A stretch of DNA of 64,000 nucleotides from Halarchaeum rubridurum (lineage in GTDB: Archaea > Halobacteriota > Halobacteria > Halobacteriales > Halobacteriaceae), in assembly GCF_014647115.1 (NCBI RefSeq), contig NZ_BMOO01000002.1, forward strand, positions 124,001 to 188,000, written 5' to 3'. Numbering within the stretch: position 1 is the stretch's first letter; each line of letters starts with the position of its first letter. Shown here in pieces: positions 43,024 through 50,779 of the stretch. Both the position numbers and the translations under genes were made by a program. The notes under the pieces are model-generated. The model was not told the origin of the DNA and ran no database searches. It worked only from the letters and a program-made list of their open reading frames with translations.

Positions 43024-44670
43024 TTATTTCTCCTGCGAGAGGATGACGACCATCGAGAGCGCGGAGACGACGATGAGGACGAACGCGGGGATGGCGGCCG
43101 CGCCGTAGCTTCCGGACTCGCGGACCGCCCAGATGTAGGTGACGAGGGTGTCGAACCCCGTCGGCTGGAGCAGCAGCGTCGCCGGGAGCTCCTTCATCGT
43201 CGTGAGGAAGACGAGCGCGGCACCCGCGAACACGCCGGGGGCGATGAGGGGGAGCGCCACCCGGCGAAACGCGCCGAGCGGGGACTCCCCGAGGAGGCGC
43301 GCGGCCTCGGTCAGCTCGCGGTCGACGCGCATCACCGAGGAGCGCGTGGCACCGACGGACTGGGGGAGGAAGCGCACGACGTACGCGAATATCAACAGCG
43401 GGAGCGTCTGGTAGAGCGTCGGCAGGTACGAGGCGGCCCCGATGACCGACGAGAGGTCGTCGACGGCGGCACCGTAGGAGACGCCGAAGAACACCAGCGC
43501 GAGGCCGAGGACGATGCCGGGCATCGCGTAGCCGATGTAGGTCGCGCGGTCGATGAGCTCCGCGACCGTCGAGCGGTGGCGGGCGGCGAGGTAGGCGACG
43601 GGGATCGCCGCGAGCGCGCACGCCACCGCCGCGGCCACGGAGACGAGCACGGAGTTGCTCGCGTACGACCACTCGAAGACGAGTCGCGTCCGACCGATGG
43701 CGGAGCTGCCGCGGCGGAACCAGACGAACAGCACGCCGAGGGGGACGACCAGACACATCGTGACGACGCTCGCGCAGAAGGCGAGCGCGGGGGCCTTCCA
43801 GCGGCCGAGCGCGACGGTCGTGTCGCTCGTACTCGCGCGCGTGCCGACGTACGCGCCCTGCGTGGAGTCGCCGACGCGGGACTGCAACGCGAGGATGACC
43901 GCGGTGATGGTGAGGAGCTGAAGGGAGAGCATCGCGGCCGTCTCGCGGCCGAAGCCGTTGAACTCCACCCAGATGGCCTGCGTGAGCACTTCGAGGCGGA
44001 GGAGGTTCGGCGTCCCGAAGTCAGAGAGCGCGTAGAGCGCGACGAGCAGCGCCCCCGAGGCGATTCCGGGGACGAGCTGCGGGAGGGTGACGCGGCGGAA
44101 GGCCTCGATACGCGAGACGCCGAGGGTGCGTGCGGCCTCGACGAGCGACTCGTCGAAGGAGAGCAGCGACGCCCGCGTGGTGATGAACACGTAGGGGAAC
44201 GTGTAGAGCGTGAGGACGAGGGCGACGCCGCCGAAGCCGTAGACGGACGGGACGGAGTCGACCCCGAGGGGCGCGAGCAGGTCGGCGATGTAGCCGCTGG
44301 GGCCGAACGCGGAGATGTAGGTGAACGCCCCGAGATAGCTGGGGATGACGAGCGGGAGCGCGACGGCGATGGTCCAAAAGCGCCGGAACGGGAGGTCCGT
44401 CCGGACGGTGAGGAAGGCGAGGGGGACACCGAGGACGACGGAGGCCCCGGTGACGACGGCGACGAGCGCGATGCTCGTGGCGAACGTCGAGGGGTGGGTC
44501 AGGAGCGACGGCCCGCCCTCGGCTTCGAGGACGCGGAGGAGTATCCACGCGATTGGGGACAGCACCGCCGCGGCAATCGCGCCGCTCAGCAGGACGAGCG
44601 CGGTCGGGAGCCCCGAGTCTCGCGAGCGCGCGCGAGCGAACGGTGCCACGAGCCGGTCGAGGGCCGACAT
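43024..44670 (-). CDS. ABC transporter permease, two fused halves (FbpB/SfuB-like)
   Basis: Protein of 548 residues with about 12 membrane helices in two homologous halves. Each half carries an EAA-type loop: SLVEAARTLGVSRIEAFRRVTLP in the first and ELTEAARLLGESPLGAFRRVALPL in the second, where the ATPase docks. Fused double permeases are typical of ferric-iron importers of the FbpB/SfuB group and of the related ThiP. It lies one base after the binding-protein gene and three bases before the ATPase gene, a compact operon. Confidence 0.9.
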   Translation of the reverse strand: MSALDRLVAPFARARSRDSGLPTALVLLSGAIAAAVLSPIAWILLRVLEAEGGPSLLTHPSTFATSIALVAVVTGASVVLGVPLAFLTVRTDLPFRRFWTIAVALPLVIPSYLGAFTYISAFGPSGYIADLLAPLGVDSVPSVYGFGGVALVLTLYTFPYVFITTRASLLSFDESLVEAARTLGVSRIEAFRRVTLPQLVPGIASGALLVALYALSDFGTPNLLRLEVLTQAIWVEFNGFGRETAAMLSLQLLTITAVILALQSRVGDSTQGAYVGTRASTSDTTVALGRWKAPALAFCASVVTMCLVVPLGVLFVWFRRGSSAIGRTRLVFEWSYASNSVLVSVAAAVACALAAIPVAYLAARHRSTVAELIDRATYIGYAMPGIVLGLALVFFGVSYGAAVDDLSSVIGAASYLPTLYQTLPLLIFAYVVRFLPQSVGATRSSVMRVDRELTEAARLLGESPLGAFRRVALPLIAPGVFAGAALVFLTTMKELPATLLLQPTGFDTLVTYIWAVRESGSYGAAAIPAFVLIVVSALSMVVILSQEK

Positions 44671-44671
44671 C

Positions 44672-45952
44672 CTACAGCGCGCCCACCTCTCGGAGCAGCT
44701 CGAGGGTCGGCTGGACGTTCGCCAGCGTGCTCAGGTCGAGTTCGGGCGGATTGAGCTGGTCGATGGTCGGGAGGTTGCCGATGGGCGGCACGCTGGAGAG
44801 GAGCGGATAACCGAAGCCGCGGGTCCCGAGGAACTCCTGGAGCTCGATGGAGAGGAGGTGGTGGATGAAGTTCGCGGCCGTCTCGGGGTTGGAGCTGTTC
44901 TTGATGACCTGCGCGCCGGAGCAGTTGACGAGCGCGCCGGCGTCGTTCTGCGTGAAGGCGAGTTCGAGCGGGGCGTCGGGACGCTCCTCGTAGACCAGCC
45001 GCGAGTAGTAGTGATTCGAGAAGCCGGCGGAGAGTTCGCCCGTGGCGACGGCGTTCGCCACCTGGAACTCGTTTCCGTACTTCCTGACGCCGTGGGCCTG
45101 CATCGCTTCGAGCCACTGCTTGGTCGCCTCGCGGCCGTTGAGCTCGCGCATCGCGGTGATGAACGCCTGGAACGCGCCGTAGGTCGGTGCCCACCCCATC
45201 TCGTCCTCGAACCGGGGGTCGTCGGGGAACGCGGCGACCTCGTTCGGTATCTCGTCGGCGTCGAAGGCGTTCGTGTTGAACGGAATCGAGCGCGCCCGGC
45301 CCATGATTCCGACCCACTCGTCGGTCGGGTGGTAGGTGTCCGGGACCGATTGGGTGACGTGGTCGGGGAGGGTGACCGTCGCGCCGTTCTCGGCGACGAC
45401 GCCGACGGAGCCGGCGTCGATGGCCCAGAAGACGTCCGCGGGGCTCTGGCCGGCGTTCGCCTCCTCGATGATGGTGTTGGCGAGCTGCGAGGAGGAGGCC
45501 GGGCGGATGTAGACGGTGAAGTCCCGGTAGAGGTTCTGGATGCGCTGCATCGCCTCCTGATAGAGGCCGCCCTCACCGCCGCCGAGGTAGACCGTTATCT
45601 CCCCGCGGAGGTTGGGGAGGTCGAGCACCGACAGCCCGGTGTACTCGTTGGGGCGCTCGCCGACCTGCGGGCCGTCGCCGCGCCACTCGTCCATGTGGAA
45701 GAGTTCGTCCTCCGTGTACGTCTTGGGCGCGGGGACGTCCGACGTCGAGGTCGACGTCGCGGAGTCGCCGTCCGCGCTCGTCTCGCTCGTCGTTTCGCCG
45801 CCGCCACCGCCGCCGCTACAGCCGGCGAGTCCGAGGAGACCCGCGCTCGCCCCGACGGCCTGCAGGAACGAGCGGCGGTCACCGACGGCGCTGCGGACGC
45901 GAGAGCGCCCGCTCCGGTCGTCGTCGATTCCGTCGCGCGTAGATGGGTCCAT
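44672..45952 (-). CDS. Ferric-iron-type ABC substrate-binding lipoprotein (FbpA-like)
   Basis: Protein of 426 residues. DRRSFLQAVGASAGLLG precedes the lipobox LAGC near residue 46, followed by Gly and Ser/Thr/Asp linkers. The binding domain resembles group-D proteins of the FbpA/spermidine type: EITVYLGGGEGGLYQEAMQR, then VYIRPASSSQLANTIIEE, DVFWAIDAGSVGVVAENGA and, near the end, GAQVIKNSSNPETAANFIHHLLS. The usual C-terminal tyrosine pair of classical FbpA is not obvious, so the metal may be held by other residues or as a chelate. Iron box E 11 bases before the start fits iron import. I chose ATG 45952, because the upstream part of the frame lies in the promoter. Confidence 0.85.
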   Translation of the reverse strand: MDPSTRDGIDDDRSGRSRVRSAVGDRRSFLQAVGASAGLLGLAGCSGGGGGGETTSETSADGDSATSTSTSDVPAPKTYTEDELFHMDEWRGDGPQVGERPNEYTGLSVLDLPNLRGEITVYLGGGEGGLYQEAMQRIQNLYRDFTVYIRPASSSQLANTIIEEANAGQSPADVFWAIDAGSVGVVAENGATVTLPDHVTQSVPDTYHPTDEWVGIMGRARSIPFNTNAFDADEIPNEVAAFPDDPRFEDEMGWAPTYGAFQAFITAMRELNGREATKQWLEAMQAHGVRKYGNEFQVANAVATGELSAGFSNHYYSRLVYEERPDAPLELAFTQNDAGALVNCSGAQVIKNSSNPETAANFIHHLLSIELQEFLGTRGFGYPLLSSVPPIGNLPTIDQLNPPELDLSTLANVQPTLELLREVGAL

Positions 45953-45963
45953 GTCGTAATGTG

Positions 45964-45979
45964 TTTTGGGTCGCCTAAA
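45964..45979. promoter_or_regulatory. Iron-box palindrome E, TTTTGG-N4-CCTAAA (spacer GTCG)
   Basis: One mismatch in the half-site nearest the gene. It overlaps a minus-strand TATTTTAG centred about 27 bases before the FbpA-like ATG (45952), so it covers the TATA element of the ferric-iron transporter operon. Confidence 0.7.
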
Positions 45980-46166
45980 ATAGCTTTCCGATTGGGGACG
46001 TGCGCCCGGAGCACGTGACGGGCGCGCGGGCCTCGGGGCGAGTATCGCCAAGACGCGACGGCCGCGGACGACCCGCCCCGAGGCCCGCGATTTCGTGGCG
46101 GAGGGGGTGTCGGCGAGGCCGACGTACCGCCAGGGGGCGGTCGGGCGCGAAACAGCACCCTTTTAA

Positions 46167-46182
46167 TTTAGGTGTGCCTAAA
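46167..46182. promoter_or_regulatory. Iron-box palindrome F, TTTAGG-N4-CCTAAA (spacer TGTG)
   Basis: Perfect half-sites, 21 bases before ATG 46204 of the sugar transferase gene. A TTTTAATTTA stretch at 46161-46170 is a likely TATA element that runs into the box. Boxes E and F flank the 251-base gap between two divergent genes, one beside each gene. Confidence 0.75.
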
Positions 46183-46203
46183 CGGAGCGAAGACGAAGCG
46201 CCG

Positions 46204-47637
46204 ATGCACGACGCGACACACACACGCCGGGCACTTCGAGTCCTCGGAACGACGCTGTTCACGACGCTCGCCGTCCTCCTCGCCAACGCCGCGCCGGTCC
46301 AGACCGCCCTCGCCCGACTTCCCGGGTCCCGGTTCGTCGCGCTCTCCTTCGGCGGCGTCGGCCTGCTCGCCCGCCTCGGCGCGGCGCTCATCGTCACGGT
46401 GCTCGTCGTCCACGCGCTCCGCGAACCGGGCGCGCGACGGCCCCACGAGACCGCCGCCGCGACGCTCCGCGCGCTCGGCGTCGCCGCGCTCGCGCTCGCA
46501 GCGCTCGGCTATCTCGACGTCCCGTACCGACTCCCGCGGACCACGCTCGTCGGCACCGTCGCCGTCCTCGCCGTCCTCCTCCCCGCGTGGTTCGTCGCCC
46601 TCGACCGGGGGCGGAACCGGGAGGGGGGAACGTTGGTCGTCGGTGCCGACCCGCGCCAGATTTCGACCGCGCTGGAGGCGACCACGCGCCCCGTCGTCGG
46701 CTACGCGTCCGCCGTCTCGTGGCCCAGCGGGCCGGCCGCCGACAGGCAGGTCGACACGGACGGCGGCGACGACTCCGTGGCGACCACGCTCGCCGAGCAC
46801 GAGCGCCTCGGCGGGCTCTCCCGGCTCGACGACCTGCTCGCGGACGCTGACGTCGACACCGTCGTCCCCGCCCTCCCGCACGCCGACCGCGCGGAGTTCT
46901 TCGGCATCCTCGACGTCTGCCGGCGACACGGCGTCGCGGTCTCCGTCCCCGAAGACCACGGCGGCGACGTCCTCCTCGCGGCGGACGGGAGCCCCGAGCG
47001 CCAGCCCGGGTTCGACCGCATCGACCTCGAACCGTGGGGCGTCGGCGCTCGACTCGGCAAGCGCGCCTTCGACGTCTGTTTCGCCGCGCTCGTCCTCTGT
47101 GCGACGCTCCCCGTCCTCGCCCTCGCGGCACTGGCGGTCACGTCGGAGGACGGCGGGCCGGTCTTCTACACGCAGGAGCGCACGACCCTGTTCGGCGACA
47201 CCTTCGACGTCTACAAGTTCCGGACGATGCGCCCGGCGAGCGAGTCCGCGACACCCGGCGACGACGGCGACCGCATCACTCGCGTCGGGCGGCTGTTGCG
47301 ACGGACGCACGTCGACGAGCTCCCGCAGTTCTGGGCCGTCCTCCGCGGTCGGATGAGCGTCGTCGGTCCGCGCGCGGCGTGGACGGACGAGGAGGAACTC
47401 CTCCTCGCGGAGACGAGCGCGTGGCGCAAGCGCTGGTTCGTCAAGCCGGGGCTCACGGGGCTCGCACAGCTCCACGACGCGTCGAGCGAGGTGCCAAAGG
47501 AGAAGGTTCGCTACGACGTCGAGTACATCCGCCGGCGCTCGCTCGCGCTCGACGCGGCCATCGTCGCGCGACAGCTGTGGCGGGTCCTCGCCGAAGTCGG
47601 AGCCCTCGCCGCCGACGCGTGCCGGCGCGACGACTGA
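46204..47637 (+). CDS. Polyprenyl-phosphate sugar transferase (bacterial initiating glycosyltransferase type)
   Basis: Protein of 477 residues. Four N-terminal membrane helices (about 10-140) are followed by a CoA-binding-like cytoplasmic domain. A fifth helix (KRAFDVCFAALVLCATLPVLAL) precedes the catalytic bac_transf domain with GPVFYTQERTTLFGDTFDVYKFRTM, DELPQFWAVLRGRMSVVGPR and VKPGLTGLAQLH. Enzymes of this family move a sugar-1-phosphate onto a polyprenyl phosphate to start a surface glycan. The presence of a perfect iron box before it is unexpected and suggests iron-dependent surface glycosylation or capsule synthesis. The lipid carrier in archaea would be dolichyl phosphate. Confidence 0.88.
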   Translation: MHDATHTRRALRVLGTTLFTTLAVLLANAAPVQTALARLPGSRFVALSFGGVGLLARLGAALIVTVLVVHALREPGARRPHETAAATLRALGVAALALAALGYLDVPYRLPRTTLVGTVAVLAVLLPAWFVALDRGRNREGGTLVVGADPRQISTALEATTRPVVGYASAVSWPSGPAADRQVDTDGGDDSVATTLAEHERLGGLSRLDDLLADADVDTVVPALPHADRAEFFGILDVCRRHGVAVSVPEDHGGDVLLAADGSPERQPGFDRIDLEPWGVGARLGKRAFDVCFAALVLCATLPVLALAALAVTSEDGGPVFYTQERTTLFGDTFDVYKFRTMRPASESATPGDDGDRITRVGRLLRRTHVDELPQFWAVLRGRMSVVGPRAAWTDEEELLLAETSAWRKRWFVKPGLTGLAQLHDASSEVPKEKVRYDVEYIRRRSLALDAAIVARQLWRVLAEVGALAADACRRDD

Positions 47638-47820
47638 ACGCGCGGGCCGGACCGGATACGGGTGGGAGGGCGAACACGGGAACTGACGAGTGCAGTACCA
47701 TGTGGACGTGACGGGCACGAGAGCTGAGAACGCGGAGAGCGAGCGGCGGAAGTGAAGAGGCGGCGAAAGAACGGGGGAGGCGAGCGCGGGAAGGCGCGAG
47801 TCGCGCGTGCAGGGGGAACG

Positions 47821-47858
47821 GAGGTGAGGTGGGGTGAGGTGGGGTGAGGTGAGGAGGT
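47821..47858. repeat. G-rich decamer tandem repeat (GGTGAGGTGG-like)
   Basis: About four decamers in tandem, two identical and two imperfect, at the end of a 231-base gap between the sugar transferase stop (47637) and the end of the next gene (47869). The whole gap is strongly purine-rich on the plus strand and holds no gene. The G-runs could form a quadruplex or serve as a termination region for the convergent transcripts. Confidence 0.6.
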
Positions 47859-47868
47859 GCGCGCGGCT

Positions 47869-49299
47869 TCAGTTGCCGCCGGCGACCGGCGAGAGGGCGG
47901 CTTCGAGGTCGCTCACCGTACTCGAGAGTTCGTCGGCGGTCGAGACGGTATCGAGGTTCGTCCGGAGCGTGTCGAGTGCGCTCCCCGCGGCGTCCCGCGT
48001 CTCGGCGTCGAGGTCGGACTCGATGGCGGCGTAGTGGGTCTCGACGCGGCGGAGGAAGCCGCGGGCGTCCCAGTACTCGCCGTAGAGGTCGACGGTCTCG
48101 CCCTCGGGGACGGCCGCGCTGTACTCCTCCTCGATGCGGCCGGCGAGCGCGAGGATGAGCGCGGCGCTGAACGACGTCGTCCCGCGGAACTCGTCGGAGA
48201 CGGCGCTCGCCATCGCGTCGTCGAGCAGGTCGAACGTCTCGCCGGTCAGGGAGTCGGTGTACGCGTCGGCGTCGAGGGAGTGCCCGCGTTCGACCGCGGA
48301 CGTCATGTGTGCGAGGACGTCGTCCGCGAGGCCGGCGTCGGACGCGTAGAGCGGCGGGAGCACCGTCATGGCGTAGTCGGGGGCGTGGCGGGCGTGGAAC
48401 GCCATCCCGGAGCTGTCACCGAGCTGCTTGAGCTTGCTCGCGGAGAGCAGGTGGCCCTTGACCTCCTCGACGTTCCGGGCGTAGGTGAGGGCGTCCTCGC
48501 GGCCCTCGACGCTCGCGCTCGGGAAGCCGAGCGCGCCCTCCGCGGAGGCGCGAATCCGGAGCGTCGTCTCGCGGACCGTCACGTTCGAAACCTCGTCCTC
48601 GATCTGCGAGCGAATCGCGCCGACGGCGTCGCCCGTCGCGTCGACGAACGCCGACTCGTTCCCGTCGTAGAGCGTCTGGATGCGGACGGCGAAGCCCCAC
48701 GCGTCCCAGTACTCGCCGGCGGACGCGAGTGCGCCGCCCTCGGTGACGACGCCGCGACCGTACTCCTCGTTGAGGCGGCGCGCGAGCGCGTTCATCACGC
48801 GGCCGGTGAACGACGTCGTCCCGCGGAGGTCGCCCGAGACGACCGCTGCGGACGCCCGGTCGAGCAGCGAGAAGACGTCGTCGTGGACGTAGTCGTCGTA
48901 CGCGCCGGCGTCCATCGAACGGCAGTGCTCCAGCATGTCGGCAAGCGTAGCGCGCAGCTCCATGGCGAGCTGCGGGTCGGCGTCGCGGAGGCGCGGCATG
49001 ATGGCCGCGTAGTAGTCGCCGGCGTGCTTCGCGTGGAACGCGGCGGTCGCGCCGTCCGCGGCGTCGCCGGCGTCGTCGTTCTCGGAGAGGAGGTACGCGG
49101 ACGCCTCGAGGTGGCCCTTGACCTCCTCGACGTTGCGCTGATAGGGTACCGCCCGTTCGACGCCCGTCAGCGGCGCGTCGCCGCTCGACGCCTGCGCGCT
49201 CGCGTCGCCGATGGCGTTCGATTCGCTCGCTCCGTACCCGACGAGGGCCGTCCCCGTCGCCAATCCAACGGTCTTCAGGAAGGTCCGTCGCTGTGTCAT
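47869..49299 (-). CDS. Tat-secreted protein with two DUF5059-like helical repeats, iron-box controlled
   Basis: Protein of 476 residues. A twin-arginine signal (TQRRTFLKTVGLATGTALV) ends near residue 38 with no lipobox, so the mature protein is probably released. Two homologous domains follow, about 50-255 and 272-470. Each has RNVEEVKGHL, a His-rich motif (FHAKHAGDYY; FHARHAPDYA), an LLD segment (VFSLLDRAS; TFDLLDDAM), RGTTSF, EEY and EYWDA-GF blocks. This pattern matches my memory of haloarchaeal DUF5059 proteins, some of which carry a copper domain; that domain is absent here. Paired histidines could bind a metal. Iron box G lies five bases before the ATG, which suggests a role in iron scavenging outside the membrane. 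Function unknown. Confidence 0.75.
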   Translation of the reverse strand: MTQRRTFLKTVGLATGTALVGYGASESNAIGDASAQASSGDAPLTGVERAVPYQRNVEEVKGHLEASAYLLSENDDAGDAADGATAAFHAKHAGDYYAAIMPRLRDADPQLAMELRATLADMLEHCRSMDAGAYDDYVHDDVFSLLDRASAAVVSGDLRGTTSFTGRVMNALARRLNEEYGRGVVTEGGALASAGEYWDAWGFAVRIQTLYDGNESAFVDATGDAVGAIRSQIEDEVSNVTVRETTLRIRASAEGALGFPSASVEGREDALTYARNVEEVKGHLLSASKLKQLGDSSGMAFHARHAPDYAMTVLPPLYASDAGLADDVLAHMTSAVERGHSLDADAYTDSLTGETFDLLDDAMASAVSDEFRGTTSFSAALILALAGRIEEEYSAAVPEGETVDLYGEYWDARGFLRRVETHYAAIESDLDAETRDAAGSALDTLRTNLDTVSTADELSSTVSDLEAALSPVAGGN

Positions 49300-49304
49300 A
49301 CGGG

Positions 49305-49320
49305 TTTAGGCTAGCCTAAA
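49305..49320. promoter_or_regulatory. Iron-box palindrome G, TTTAGG-N4-CCTAAA (spacer CTAG)
   Basis: Perfectly symmetric even in the spacer, so the full 16 bases form an uninterrupted palindrome. It ends five bases before ATG 49299. A T-rich minus-strand stretch just beyond it (49318-49326) gives the TATA element at about 25 bases. Confidence 0.8.
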
Positions 49321-49421
49321 AATTACTAAAGTGTTACGATACTGAGAGCGAAAAGCCGCGCGTCCGCCTCGCGGCGGGAACGCTCGCGGCCGCGGCTATC
49401 GTCCGATACTTACCAACCGGT

Positions 49422-49455
49422 TAAAAAGCTGTCGAGGTCGTCGAGGGTCGCCTCG
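49422..49455 (-). terminator. Probable terminator of the formaldehyde-dehydrogenase-like gene
   Basis: On the minus strand, soon after the stop codon at 49461, a CGAGG-CGAC-CCTCG hairpin is followed about 14 bases later by TTTTTAA. A U-run after a stem in the transcript fits an intrinsic-type terminator. Confidence 0.4.
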
Positions 49456-49460
49456 GGCCC

Positions 49461-50636
49461 TCAGGGCTTGAGGAGGACCTTGAGAACGTCCTCGTCGCGG
49501 TCGTCGAAGCGTTCGTAGAGGTCGGGAGCCTCGTCGAGACCGGCCTCGTGGGTGACGACGAAGCTCGGGTCGGCGACGTCCTCCGCGATGAGGTCGCGGA
49601 GGTAGCGGTTGTACTTCTTCACGTCACACTGGCCGGTGCCGAGCTGTTGGCCCTTCTCGAAGAGCTTCCCGAAGTCGATGCCGAGGCGACCCTGCGCGGC
49701 CATCTCGTCGGGCGCGCCCGGGTCGGAGGGGACGTAGAGGCCGACGATGCCGAGTTGGCCCTTCGGCTTCACGACGTCGATGAGCTGATTGAGGACGACC
49801 GCCGGGTTCTCGCGGGCGGGGTCGTAGGCGTCGCTCCCGACGTCCGTGTCCGGGTCGAGGGCCTGATACCCGACGGCGTCGACGCCCTTGTCGACCTCAC
49901 CGCCGAAGTCGGCCTCTATCTGTTTGACCGGGTCGCCCTCCTCGAAGTTGATCGGGGTCGCGCCGGCGTGCTCGGCGGCGAGGTCGAGGCGCGCGTCCAC
50001 GCGGTCGACGATGTATATCTTGGACGCGCCCTTTATCTTCGCGCTGTAGGCGGCCATCTGGCCGACGGGGCCGGCACCGAAGATGGCGACGGACTCGCCG
50101 GGCTGGAGGTCGGCGAGTTCGGTGCCGTGCCAGCCGGTCGGGAAGATGTCGGCGAGGAGCGCGAAGCTCTCCTCGTACTCGTCCTCCGGTTCGCCGGGGA
50201 GTTTGAGGGCGTTGAAGTCCGCGTAGGGGATGCGGAGCTTCTCCGCCTGGCCGCCCTGATAGGGGCCCATGCCGACGTAGCCGTACGCGCCGCCGGCGGG
50301 GACGCCGCCGTCGGGGTTGACGTTGAGGCAGAAGCCGGTCTTCCCCTCCTCGCAGTTCTTACAGTGCCCGCAGGCGACGTTGAATGGGACGACGACGCGG
50401 TCGCCCACTTCGAGGTCGTCGACGCCGTCGCCGACCTTCTCGATGACGCCCATGTTCTCGTGGCCGAACACGATTCCCGGTTCGGCGTCCGTCCGACCCT
50501 CGTACATGTGCAGGTCCGACCCGCAGATGCAGGTCGTCGTGATGTCGAGAATCGCGTCGTTCGGTCCCTGTAGCTCCGGTTCGTCCACGTCCTGGACCTC
50601 GACGTGGTGCTCCCCTTGGTAAACAACTCCTTTCAT
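49461..50636 (-). CDS. Zinc-dependent dehydrogenase, glutathione-independent formaldehyde dehydrogenase-like
   Basis: Protein of 391 residues. Catalytic zinc ligands lie in TCICGSDLHMYEG and FGHENMG. The structural zinc loop is CGHCKNCEEGKTGFC. A long insert with PDGGVPAGGAYGYVGMGPYQGGQAEKL and the PTGWHGTELA segment are marks of the Pseudomonas-type formaldehyde dismutase/dehydrogenase group. The NAD-binding fold starts AIFGAGPVGQMAAYSA near residue 188. The substrate may be formaldehyde or another small aldehyde or alcohol. It diverges from the KaiC-like gene and is followed by a probable terminator. Confidence 0.85.
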   Translation of the reverse strand: MKGVVYQGEHHVEVQDVDEPELQGPNDAILDITTTCICGSDLHMYEGRTDAEPGIVFGHENMGVIEKVGDGVDDLEVGDRVVVPFNVACGHCKNCEEGKTGFCLNVNPDGGVPAGGAYGYVGMGPYQGGQAEKLRIPYADFNALKLPGEPEDEYEESFALLADIFPTGWHGTELADLQPGESVAIFGAGPVGQMAAYSAKIKGASKIYIVDRVDARLDLAAEHAGATPINFEEGDPVKQIEADFGGEVDKGVDAVGYQALDPDTDVGSDAYDPARENPAVVLNQLIDVVKPKGQLGIVGLYVPSDPGAPDEMAAQGRLGIDFGKLFEKGQQLGTGQCDVKKYNRYLRDLIAEDVADPSFVVTHEAGLDEAPDLYERFDDRDEDVLKVLLKP

Positions 50637-50751
50637 GGTACGCGTCGATATGATAGACAGTCACGATAGAAATAGATGTACCCTGACGGCGGCGAGCGCC
50701 CCTTTCCGGACCGAGCCGGAAGGGACGGTCCCGAGTCGAGAGCCAATATCG

Positions 50752-50757
50752 TTTTAC
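50752..50757 (+). promoter_or_regulatory. TATA-like element of the KaiC-like gene
   Basis: TTTTAC centred about 26 bases before ATG 50780. This supports ATG 50780 over the in-frame GTG at 50762 and suggests a leaderless transcript. Confidence 0.4.
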
Positions 50758-50779
50758 GCCCGTGGCGCCGTACGACGGT

